A stretch of 64,000 nucleotides of DNA from Solirubrum koreensis (GTDB lineage: Bacteria > Bacteroidota > Bacteroidia > Cytophagales > Hymenobacteraceae): NCBI RefSeq assembly GCF_039541855.1, contig NZ_BAABHA010000010.1:124001-188000 (forward strand), written 5' to 3'. Position numbers and translations under genes: made by a program. How positions within the stretch are numbered: the first letter of the stretch is position 1; each line of letters begins with the position of its first letter. The notes under the pieces are model-generated. The model had not been told where the DNA came from. It saw nothing but the letters and a program-made list of their open reading frames with translations, and did not search any database. Shown piece by piece: positions 29,391-36,651 of the stretch.

Positions 29391-29421
29391 AAAAAAAGGA
29401 ACGACACGAGGCCGTTCCTTT
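29391..29421 (-). terminator. Terminator after the zinc-ribbon gene, adjoining the next start codon
   Basis: AAAGGAACG (29395-29403) pairs with 29413-29421; on the minus strand the hairpin is followed by a run of seven T. The T run ends 5 nt before the ATG of the TPR gene. Confidence 0.8.
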
Positions 29422-29444
29422 CTAAGATGAGTAATGCCGGGAAA

Positions 29445-30194
29445 TTAAGAAATCTTGGCTTCCACGTCGGCCAGAATACGGCCGCAGTGCTCACACACGA
29501 TGATTTTCTTGTGCGAGATAATGTCGGCCTGGCGCTGCGGAGGCACCGTGTTAAAGCAGCCGCCGCAGGCGTCACGCTTTACCATTACCACGGCCAAACC
29601 GTTGCGGGCATTGCCGCGGATGCGGGTGTAAGCCGTTAGCAGGCGCTCCTCTACCGGCTTGGCCGCTACGTCGCGCTGCTCAAGCAATTTCTGCTCGTCG
29701 GCTTCGCTTTCGCCCACAATTACCTGCAGCTCGGCCTGCTTGTTGGTGAGGTCCTTGCGGCGCTCTTCCAACCGGGCCTTCGTGCCGCCGATTTCAGCAA
29801 TTTTCTGCTCGATTTGGTACTGGGCTTCGCGGATTTTCTTTTCCGAAATCTGGATTTCGAGCTTCTGCAGCTCCATTTCCTTGCCGATGGCCTCGTACTC
29901 GCGGTTGTTGCGGACGTTCTGCTGCTGGTCTTCGTAACGCTTGATGAGCGTTTCGGCGTCCTTAGCGGCTTGCTTACGCTGTTTAATTTGCTCGTTGAGC
30001 GAAGCAACTTCTTCGTCGAACTTGCTTACGCGCACTTCGTAACCCGCAATTTCATCCTCCAAGTCGCGCACTTCTTCGGGCAAGTCGCCGCGTACGCGGC
30101 GGATTTCGTCCAGTTGGGAGTCCAGCTGCTGCAAATTCAACAAGGCTTCCAGCTTACTGGCGACGGTGGTTTCCGTGGACGGATTAGAAATCAT
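29445..30194 (-). CDS. Coiled-coil protein with C-terminal C4 zinc ribbon
   Basis: A 249-residue protein with a long antiparallel coiled coil (about 10-175, charged heptads) and a C-terminal zinc ribbon of two CxxC pairs (DACGGCFNTV and IVCEHCGRIL). This arrangement matches the bacterial C4-type zinc ribbon (DUF164/CdsZ-like) family, proposed to act as nucleic-acid or protein adaptors; exact role unknown. It overlaps the 3' end of the Nif3-like gene by 11 nt yet has its own well-formed promoter inside that gene. Confidence 0.9.
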   Translation of the reverse strand: MISNPSTETTVASKLEALLNLQQLDSQLDEIRRVRGDLPEEVRDLEDEIAGYEVRVSKFDEEVASLNEQIKQRKQAAKDAETLIKRYEDQQQNVRNNREYEAIGKEMELQKLEIQISEKKIREAQYQIEQKIAEIGGTKARLEERRKDLTNKQAELQVIVGESEADEQKLLEQRDVAAKPVEERLLTAYTRIRGNARNGLAVVMVKRDACGGCFNTVPPQRQADIISHKKIIVCEHCGRILADVEAKIS

Positions 30195-31284
30195 AGCGAA
30201 CGGGGTTCGTGGGAGTCTCTGCTAACAAGACCGCAAAAGTACGGGAGAATTTCTCGGTAAGCAATGCCCTGAAAAGCTCACTGGTGTACTGCTCGCTTTC
30301 GTAGTGGCCCACGTCGCAAAGAAGCAGCCGGCCTTCGGGCGCAAAGAACTCGTGGTACTTGATGTCGCCGGTCACGTAGGCGTCGGCACCAGCAGCCACG
30401 GCTTTCTTGGTCAGAAACGAACCCGCACCGCCGCACACGGCAACCTTTTTTATCGAGGCACTGAACTCGGTGTGTTTCACCACGGGCACGTGCAGTTGCT
30501 CACGCAGGCGGCGCAGAAACTCCTGCGGCGGCAGGGGCTCAGGCAGTTCCCCAACCATACCGGAACCAACTTCCTGGTGTTGGTTTTCGAGCTTTACGAG
30601 GTCGTAGGCCACTTCTTCGTAGGGGTGGGCCGCCCGCATGGCCCGCAATACCTGGCTTTGCAGGTGCAGGGGCAGCAGTACTTCCACGCGCAATTCCTGC
30701 ACGGTTTCAGCTCTATTAGGCCGGCCGGTGTGCGGGTTTGCGTCGGCACCTGGAGTAAAGGTGCCCTGGCCAGCAAACTGGAAGCTGCAGTCGGAGTATT
30801 GGCCAATGCGGCCGGCACCGGCATCGTACAGGGCGCGCTTTACGGCTTCGGCGTGTTCGGGTGGGGTATACACGGCGAGTTTGCCAAGTAAGCCGGACTT
30901 GGGGTCGAGCACGCGCAGGTTTTCGAGGCCGATTTTCTCAGCCAGCAGCCGGCTTACGCCGTGCTGCACGTTGTCGAGGTTGGTGTGGGCAGCGTACACG
31001 GCCACGTTGCTACGCAGGGCCAGCATAATGGTCCGCTCTACTTCGGTGGCACCGGTGAGGCGTTTCAAGGGTTGAAAAATGACGGGATGATGCACCACCA
31101 CCACATTGCAGTTCCGGTGTACAGCCTCCTCTATAATAGCGGGCGTACAATCCAGGGCAATGAGTACGCCGGTAACCACTGCCTGCGGGTCGCCACACTG
31201 CAAGCCGGCGTTGTCGTAGCTTTCCTGGTAGGGCAGGGGGGCCCAGGCTTCCAGGGCGCGGGTGAGGTTTTGAACGGTAGCCAT
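30184..31284 (-). CDS. Nif3-like dinuclear metal centre hexameric protein
   Basis: A 366-residue member of the Nif3/YbgI family (GTP cyclohydrolase I type 2-like). Metal-site motifs are present: VVVHHPVIFQPLKR, YAAHTNLDNV near residue 100, and GDIKYHEFF with CDVGHYESE near the C-terminus. The extra central domain (about 130-250, PII-like insert) explains the length compared with 250-residue YbgI. Activity unknown. An upstream TACCTTCG lies close to the start. Transcribed with the following zinc-ribbon gene, which overlaps it. Confidence 0.93.
   Translation of the reverse strand: MATVQNLTRALEAWAPLPYQESYDNAGLQCGDPQAVVTGVLIALDCTPAIIEEAVHRNCNVVVVHHPVIFQPLKRLTGATEVERTIMLALRSNVAVYAAHTNLDNVQHGVSRLLAEKIGLENLRVLDPKSGLLGKLAVYTPPEHAEAVKRALYDAGAGRIGQYSDCSFQFAGQGTFTPGADANPHTGRPNRAETVQELRVEVLLPLHLQSQVLRAMRAAHPYEEVAYDLVKLENQHQEVGSGMVGELPEPLPPQEFLRRLREQLHVPVVKHTEFSASIKKVAVCGGAGSFLTKKAVAAGADAYVTGDIKYHEFFAPEGRLLLCDVGHYESEQYTSELFRALLTEKFSRTFAVLLAETPTNPVRYDF
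30234..30264 (-). promoter_or_regulatory. Promoter of the zinc-ribbon gene inside the Nif3-like gene
   Basis: On the minus strand TTG (30264-30262) and TACTTTTG (30241-30234) are 20 nt apart, matching both Bacteroidota boxes with good spacing, 39 nt upstream of the ATG. Confidence 0.6.
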
Positions 31285-31404
31285 GCGGCGAAGGTAACGC
31301 CGGGCGCTCTTGCCTGGATGCGGGCCGGATCAGCGGGCAAGCGGATTATTGGCCGCCGTTAGGGCTGCCGGCTGCCGACAGAAGTGTAAGGAAAAGAAGC
31401 TGAG

Positions 31405-31492
31405 TTCCTCTACTTTTGAGTGGCCTACCTGATGGGGAAGCTTACATCTATGTAGGCTTCCCCGTTTGGTACGCCAGCGAAAAGTAGAGGAA
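31405..31492. repeat. 88-bp imperfect palindrome made of two inverted repeat units
   Basis: Left unit: CCTCTACTTTT (31407-31417), a 16-nt spacer, GGGGAAGC (31434-31441). Right unit is its inverse: GCTTCCCC (31456-31463), 16 nt, AAAAGTAGAGG (31480-31490). The two spacers also share TGG and ACC positions. The centre TACATCTATGTA closes the hairpin. It lies between the Nif3-like gene and the DUF4918 gene and may double as terminator. Confidence 0.85.
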
Positions 31493-31540
31493 AGGTGTAC
31501 GCTTCCCCCTCAAGTAAACCACTAAAAAGTAGGGGAACTC
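31451..31540 (+). repeat. Two tandem 45-nt repeat units
   Basis: Units at 31451-31495 and 31496-31540 share TGTA, GCTTCCCC, GTAnnCCA in the spacer, and AAAAGTAGRGGAA, at the same offsets, while other spacer bases differ. The second unit runs into the 3' end of the DUF4918 gene. Confidence 0.75.
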
Positions 31541-32211
31541 ACCAGCTCGCCCAGCACCCGTGCGTAGTCGGTCACAGAATCGGGCACAAACCGGCGCTTG
31601 TACTGCATGAGGTAGCGCGGGTGGTCGAAAACTACCACCCGCTCGAACAGGCCCAGCTCGTTGTTGAGCCGCGCGAAATACTCCCCGTTGCGCCGACCCA
31701 GGCACACCACTACGTCGCGGCGCAGGCCCAGGGCTGCTTGCTCGCGCAAGGAGGTTTGCATATCGGGCCACAGGGCCTGCGTCAGGGCCGGGGCGTCGTA
31801 ATAGTTGTGGTTCAGGCCGTGGCGCAACAGCACCAGCGGGTAGAGCGAGCCAAGGTAAAAATGCTGATAAAAGGCCTGTGGGCCACCCAGCGCGGCAATC
31901 AGCTGGTACACAAACTGGCTCGACAGCTCGGCCCGGCGGGGCAGCTCGTTCGGAATGTGGCAGTGCAGCGCCAGCGCCGCGGGGTCGGTGAAGGCAATGC
32001 CGGTGGTGCCGCCGCCAAACCGGCCGGGGTTAATGCCCAAAATAGCCACGCGGGGTTGGTTATCGGCGTAAAAGCGGTGCGCGAATTGCGTCAGAAGCCC
32101 GTGAGCCGTAGGTTCTTGGTACGGGTGGTAAGCCAGTACATCATCGGGCAGGGCAGTAGCGGCTGGAAAGTGCGTGAGAAATGCGAGGAGGCGGTCGGCG
32201 AAGGTGGGCAT
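31522..32211 (-). CDS. DUF4918 family protein, SMUG2-like uracil-DNA glycosylase
   Basis: A 229-residue protein of the uracil-DNA glycosylase superfamily in the DUF4918/SMUG2-like branch. Motif 1 appears as LGINPGRFGGGTTGIAFTDP, and the C-terminal motif as VVFDHPRYLMQYKR, with the His expected in that loop. Cytoplasmic; likely removes uracil or related bases from DNA. The last codons (SSPTF, stop) are contributed by the end of a repeat unit that overlaps the gene at 31522-31540. Confidence 0.85.
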   Translation of the reverse strand: MPTFADRLLAFLTHFPAATALPDDVLAYHPYQEPTAHGLLTQFAHRFYADNQPRVAILGINPGRFGGGTTGIAFTDPAALALHCHIPNELPRRAELSSQFVYQLIAALGGPQAFYQHFYLGSLYPLVLLRHGLNHNYYDAPALTQALWPDMQTSLREQAALGLRRDVVVCLGRRNGEYFARLNNELGLFERVVVFDHPRYLMQYKRRFVPDSVTDYARVLGELVSSPTF

Positions 32212-32324
32212 AACGGGCAGGTGGGCTCAGGTTTCTTACGGATGGGGCGGGCCAGCAGCGTAACCGCTGAGTGGGCATACGAAACTGATTTTTGGGGTTT
32301 GGGCTTAGACGCGGCCAATTGACG

Positions 32325-32332
32325 TATTTTTG
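32325..32332 (+). promoter_or_regulatory. Putative lpxK -7 element
   Basis: TATTTTTG, exact consensus, 40 nt upstream of the lpxK ATG. The nearest upstream TTG is 23 nt away, slightly long. Confidence 0.5.
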
Positions 32333-32372
32333 CCGGCCGTTCGCCCCGTTGCGGCCGCTTGAAACCCCGTCC

Positions 32373-33440
32373 ATGCCTTCGTTGCTGACCCTGCTGCTGC
32401 TGCCCTTTTCCTGGCTCTACGCCGGAGTGGCAGCCGTGCGTAACTGGTTGTACGACACAGAGTGGCTGGCCACTACCGCCGCCGCCGTGCCGCTGATTAA
32501 CGTGGGCAACCTGCGCGTGGGCGGCACCGGCAAAACCCCGCACGTGGCCTGGCTGGTGCAACTGCTGCTGGATGCGGGGCAACAACCCGCCATTCTCAGC
32601 CGCGGCTACGGCCGAGACACGCGCGGCTTTCGGCTGGCTACTGCCGCCGATACAGCTGCTACCATCGGCGACGAACCCTGGCAGCATTACCACGAGTTTG
32701 CGGGCGCCGTGCCCGTGGTGGTCGATGAAGACCGGCGGCACGGCCTGGCTGAACTGGAAACGCTGCCCTTGAAAATCAGTGCGGTAGTTCTCGATGACGC
32801 CTACCAGCACCGCCGCGTTCAACCCTCGCTGAATGTACTGCTCACCGAACAGGCCCGGCCGTTCTGGCAAGATCATGTGCTTCCCGCCGGCCGACTGCGC
32901 GAGAGCCGCCGGGGAGCCCGCCGCGCCGATGTCGTGGTCGTAACCAAATGCCCGCCAACCTGGTCCGAACAGGCCCGACGTGAGGCGGCGGCGGCGGTAC
33001 ACCGATACACGCGTTCCAACGTACCGGTGCTGTTTTCAGCTTACGAATACGGAAATCCAGTGGCGGTTTCGGGCTCCGCAGCCGGCTCCGGGCCCAAACC
33101 GGGGGCCGAAGCCGTGCTACTAACGGGCATTGCCCAGCCCCAGCCGCTAATCGACTACCTCCGCGGCGCCGGCTACCGGTTGGCGCAGCACCACCGCTTT
33201 GCCGACCACCATGCTTTCACGGCGGCCGAGCTGATGGCCGTGGCCGATTCGCTGGCGCCCGGGCAGGTGGTGCTGACCACGCAAAAAGACGCTGCCCGCC
33301 TGCTCGAGCCAACGCTGCGTACTGCCGTGGCGCTTTTGCCGTTATTTTACGTTCCCATTCGGGTGCGCTTCCTTGCCGACGGCGCCCAGCGCCTGCAAAA
33401 GCTTCTCGCCCCGCTGTTTATACCCCGTACCGTTGCCTGA
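32373..33440 (+). CDS. lpxK: Tetraacyldisaccharide 4'-kinase
   Basis: Inner-membrane-associated kinase that phosphorylates the 4' position of the lipid A disaccharide precursor to give lipid IVA. At 355 residues it shows the N-terminal membrane helix (LLTLLLLPFSWLYAGVAAV), Walker A-like VGGTGKTPHVAWL, the DDAYQHRRV catalytic region (Asp-Asp-x-x-Gln-His) and LTTQKDAARL. The frame is open upstream of 32373, but this ATG gives the family N-terminus. Its stop overlaps a TTG start of the porin-like gene. Confidence 0.95.
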   Translation: MPSLLTLLLLPFSWLYAGVAAVRNWLYDTEWLATTAAAVPLINVGNLRVGGTGKTPHVAWLVQLLLDAGQQPAILSRGYGRDTRGFRLATAADTAATIGDEPWQHYHEFAGAVPVVVDEDRRHGLAELETLPLKISAVVLDDAYQHRRVQPSLNVLLTEQARPFWQDHVLPAGRLRESRRGARRADVVVVTKCPPTWSEQARREAAAAVHRYTRSNVPVLFSAYEYGNPVAVSGSAAGSGPKPGAEAVLLTGIAQPQPLIDYLRGAGYRLAQHHRFADHHAFTAAELMAVADSLAPGQVVLTTQKDAARLLEPTLRTAVALLPLFYVPIRVRFLADGAQRLQKLLAPLFIPRTVA

Positions 33441-35382
33441 TTCCGCGCTTTTTCGCTTGTTGTGTTGTGTACCGGTGGCGCCGTGGCGCCGGGCGGGGCT
33501 GTTGGTAATACTGGCTTTACTGCCCGTCGCTTTGCGGGCCCAAATCATCGATGATACCACCCGGGTGCTGTTCGGGCCGCGCACAACCTTGGTTGTGCGC
33601 GAAGCCAACGTACTCCGCAATCTTCCGGATGGCGCTCCGCTCGATACCACCATCAACGGTATTCAGCAGAGTCGTAATTGGGTATATGATAGCACGTTTC
33701 AACAAAATTTAGGCACGCTGGGTACGGCTTCGCGCCGGCTTCTGTGGGAAGTAAATACCAACATTGGGGCCCGCTTGGGGCGTGATGTATTCAATCGGTA
33801 TTTCCGCAGCCCGAACGCGGTGCCGTACTACGACACCCGGTCCCCGTTCTCGTTTTTTCGCTTTATCCAAGGTGGGGCGGGCGAGTCGGTTTTTGAGGGC
33901 TCCTACAGCCGTAGCATCAAGAAAACGGCCAACCTGGGCATTGTTTACGAGCGAATTTCGTCGAACAAGCAGTTGGCTCCTGCCTTTCGCGACGACGGAC
34001 TCACCCGGCACACCAACCTGCTGCTGTTCGGGCGCTACCAAACCCGCGACAACCGCTACCAGATGCTCGCCCATTACTACACGGGGCGGCATGAAGCAGC
34101 CGAGCAGGGGGGCATTCGACCCGGTACCGGCGACCGGCTCGATTCTTTGGAGGGCCTGTTTAGCTACAACCTGGAGGCGGTGCGCCTGACAAATGCCACC
34201 AATACCGATAATCGGGACCGGTTTCACTTAGCGCACACGTACAACCTGGTGGGGCGCGGCCTCACCGCCTTTCACGTGCTCGACTGGAGCCGGCAGTACA
34301 ACCGGTACCTCGACGAAGCCCTGCGGCCGCTTTCCGATACTACGCAGTTTTACCCGGCGCAACTCTTAAGCAACCGCCGTACCGACGACCGCACCGACTA
34401 CAAACAGTTCGAAAATACCGGCGGCCTGCTGGGGCGAACCGATTTTCTCGAGTACCGGCTCTATGGGCGGGTGCGTAACTGGAGCCTGGATACCCGGAAC
34501 AACACCACTGACTCCACCGGTGAAAACCTGAAATCCTCGCTCGACCGCAGCGGAACGCAATTGTTTGCCGGCGGCAGCGTGGCTTTTCGCTGGAAGAAAA
34601 TCTTTGATGTGGAAGCCGCCGGGGAATACAAGTTTTTCGATGAGTACTGGCTGCGGGGCTCCATGCGCTTCGGGCCGCTCCGGGCCGAGCTGCTGAGCTC
34701 GGCCTACGCGCCCTCGCTCACCGAAACTTATACGGAGAGCAACCACTACCGCTGGGATAACCGAAGCCGGTTCTCGAATACGCTGACCAACCAGCTTACC
34801 GTGTCGTTTAACCAGCGCATTGGGGGGGCACAGGCCCGGGTTCAGCAGCAGTTACTGGCTTCTATTGCGGTGGCGAACATCAACAACCTGGTGTTTTACA
34901 ACCAGCTGGCCGAGCCTGAGCAGCTGAATACCGGCAAGCAGCTGCTCATTGGCACGCTGCGGCATCAGCTGCGCTACGGCGTGCTGCACACCGATAATCA
35001 GGTGGTCGTTACCCAGGGCGGCGACGGCGAGGGCCTGCGTATTCCGGCGGTGGTAGCCAACCTGAAGGTGTACGCCGAAGGGTACTTGTTTAAACGCGCG
35101 CTGTTCAGCCAGATAGGTCTCGAAACCTACTTCCAGGACCGGTGGCAGCCCTACGATTACGCGCCCAGCATTCAGCAGTTCTACGTGCAGGACTTCTTCA
35201 CCTCGCGCCGTTATTCCGTTATCGATGCCTTTGTAACGGCCGATATCAAGACCGTGTCGGTGTTTCTGAAAATGGCTTACATCAACCAAGGGCTGTACCG
35301 CAACGGGTATTTCACGGCGCCCTACTACACTGGCAATCCGCGTAATTTTCAACTGGGAATCCGCTGGAATTTCTTCGATTAA
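33433..35382 (+). CDS. Porin_10-like outer-membrane beta-barrel protein
   Basis: About 649 residues, signal peptide (RRAGLLVILALLPVALRA) then a mature protein rich in alternating aromatic strands. The segments YFRSPNAVPYYDTRSPFSFF and QGGAGESVFEGSYSRSIK match the Bacteroidota putative-porin (Porin_10) family, and the C-terminus ends in a typical barrel strand (LGIRWNFFD). No ATG is available; a TTG at 33433 overlapping the lpxK stop is the most natural start, although the frame is open back to 33373. Outer-membrane location; substrate unknown. Confidence 0.85.
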   Translation: MPDSALFRLLCCVPVAPWRRAGLLVILALLPVALRAQIIDDTTRVLFGPRTTLVVREANVLRNLPDGAPLDTTINGIQQSRNWVYDSTFQQNLGTLGTASRRLLWEVNTNIGARLGRDVFNRYFRSPNAVPYYDTRSPFSFFRFIQGGAGESVFEGSYSRSIKKTANLGIVYERISSNKQLAPAFRDDGLTRHTNLLLFGRYQTRDNRYQMLAHYYTGRHEAAEQGGIRPGTGDRLDSLEGLFSYNLEAVRLTNATNTDNRDRFHLAHTYNLVGRGLTAFHVLDWSRQYNRYLDEALRPLSDTTQFYPAQLLSNRRTDDRTDYKQFENTGGLLGRTDFLEYRLYGRVRNWSLDTRNNTTDSTGENLKSSLDRSGTQLFAGGSVAFRWKKIFDVEAAGEYKFFDEYWLRGSMRFGPLRAELLSSAYAPSLTETYTESNHYRWDNRSRFSNTLTNQLTVSFNQRIGGAQARVQQQLLASIAVANINNLVFYNQLAEPEQLNTGKQLLIGTLRHQLRYGVLHTDNQVVVTQGGDGEGLRIPAVVANLKVYAEGYLFKRALFSQIGLETYFQDRWQPYDYAPSIQQFYVQDFFTSRRYSVIDAFVTADIKTVSVFLKMAYINQGLYRNGYFTAPYYTGNPRNFQLGIRWNFFD

Positions 35383-35439
35383 GGCATTGTCCAGTAGATT
35401 AATTATGTCAGGTAACTTCTTTCTTTGCTTTAGCCGATC

Positions 35440-36081
35440 ATGACCGCCCATTCTCATTCCTTGCCTGCGGCCGACGTTGCGCAGCAGCGCGAGAAAACCA
35501 TCCTGAAGCTCAAGCTCAACACCGATCCGCGCTGGGTTGATATTGCCAGTAAGAACATCGGCGACATTCTGGCCGACCACGCGTATTGCGAGCAGAAGGC
35601 CGCTTCCACCGGCATTTCGCTCATCGTGAGCTACCCCGAGAAAACCCGCTTGGTTGACGAACTGACCGACTTGGTGGCGGAAGAGTGGAGCCACTTCGAA
35701 CGGGTGCTGCAGGAACTGCGCAAGCGCAATCTGCCGCTAGGCCGCCCGCGCCGCGACGAATACGTGGTGGAACTGCTTAAGCACGTGCGGCGAGGCGGCT
35801 CCCGCGAGCGGCAGCTCATGGATCAGCTTCTGGTATCGGCCCTAATAGAAGCGCGTAGCTGTGAGCGGTTTAAGTTGCTTTGGAAACACATTCCCGACCC
35901 CGAGCTCAGCAAATTCTACTACGAGCTAATGGTTTCCGAAGCGGGACATTTTGTGGCCTACGTGGACCTGGCCAAGGAGTACTGCACCCCAGCCGACGTA
36001 GATGCCCGCCTGCAGGAACTGCTGAAAATTGAGGGGGAAATTGTGACCAGCTTACCCGTGCGCGACGACCGGATGCACTAA
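35440..36081 (+). CDS. miaE: tRNA-(ms2io6A)-hydroxylase MiaE
   Basis: A 213-residue non-haem diiron enzyme that hydroxylates ms2i6A37 in tRNA to ms2io6A37. Iron ligands are visible: HAYCEQKAA, EEWSHFERVL, ALIEARSCERF and SEAGHFVAYVDL (E, ExxH pattern in a ferritin-like bundle). Length fits the family. It acts after MiaB, also encoded here on the other strand. A TTTCTTTG box precedes it but lacks the conserved A. Confidence 0.94.
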   Translation: MTAHSHSLPAADVAQQREKTILKLKLNTDPRWVDIASKNIGDILADHAYCEQKAASTGISLIVSYPEKTRLVDELTDLVAEEWSHFERVLQELRKRNLPLGRPRRDEYVVELLKHVRRGGSRERQLMDQLLVSALIEARSCERFKLLWKHIPDPELSKFYYELMVSEAGHFVAYVDLAKEYCTPADVDARLQELLKIEGEIVTSLPVRDDRMH

Positions 36082-36162
36082 GCAGCGGTGGGACAGGAGT
36101 GAAAAGCTTGTGGCGGTTGGCTCACTTTCGGTACATTAGCCTAATTTATCTGCCCTCAATCC

Positions 36163-36630
36163 ATGAGAAAACTTGTCCTGCTCGCTGCTATCCTCGGCTT
36201 CTTCAGCGTAACAGCCGCGTTCGGACAGAACCAGGCTCCTGCGCTGAACTTTTGCGGCCTGGATATTCCCGTGTCTGCGGGCTGTACGGCGGCATCTTCC
36301 TACGAGCTGCGCTGCACCGATTACAGCTTGCGTTGGGCGTACCTGAACTACGCCCAAATGGGGGCGGCCGCCGAAGAAGCGGCGCGGGTGGTGAAAAAAG
36401 ACCACAAGAAAGCCGAGCAGGAACCCCTGGTCGGTTTTATTCTCGACATGCCTGCCAAGGGCTACCGCCTGAGCTACCCCACCGAAGCAACTGGTATGGC
36501 GTACGAAATCATTCTCTACGGCGTAGCCAAAGGCCAGCCCGTGGTGGTGCAGCTAACGATGGGCGTAGCCCCGGAAAAAACTACCGATTTACCCGAAGTA
36601 GCCCGCCGGATTCTGCGTCTGGACCGGTAA
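36163..36630 (+). CDS. Hypothetical secreted protein
   Basis: A 155-residue protein with signal peptide (MRKLVLLAAILGFFSVTAAF, cleavage near GQNQ). The mature part has three Cys residues (NFCGLDIP, AGCTAA, LRCTDYS), suited to a disulfide, and mixed alpha/beta character. Not assigned to a family. A possible TAATTTAT box with an upstream TTG lies just before it. It converges on the GH2 gene with a 21-nt gap. Confidence 0.72.
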   Translation: MRKLVLLAAILGFFSVTAAFGQNQAPALNFCGLDIPVSAGCTAASSYELRCTDYSLRWAYLNYAQMGAAAEEAARVVKKDHKKAEQEPLVGFILDMPAKGYRLSYPTEATGMAYEIILYGVAKGQPVVVQLTMGVAPEKTTDLPEVARRILRLDR

Positions 36631-36651
36631 AGGCCCTTCTGGGTTAAAAAT

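Noticed and set aside
31451..31540. Tandem 45-nt units considered as a mini CRISPR array
   Set aside because: The constant part is split into several boxes inside each unit, there are only two tandem copies plus an inverted one, and no cas genes are near.
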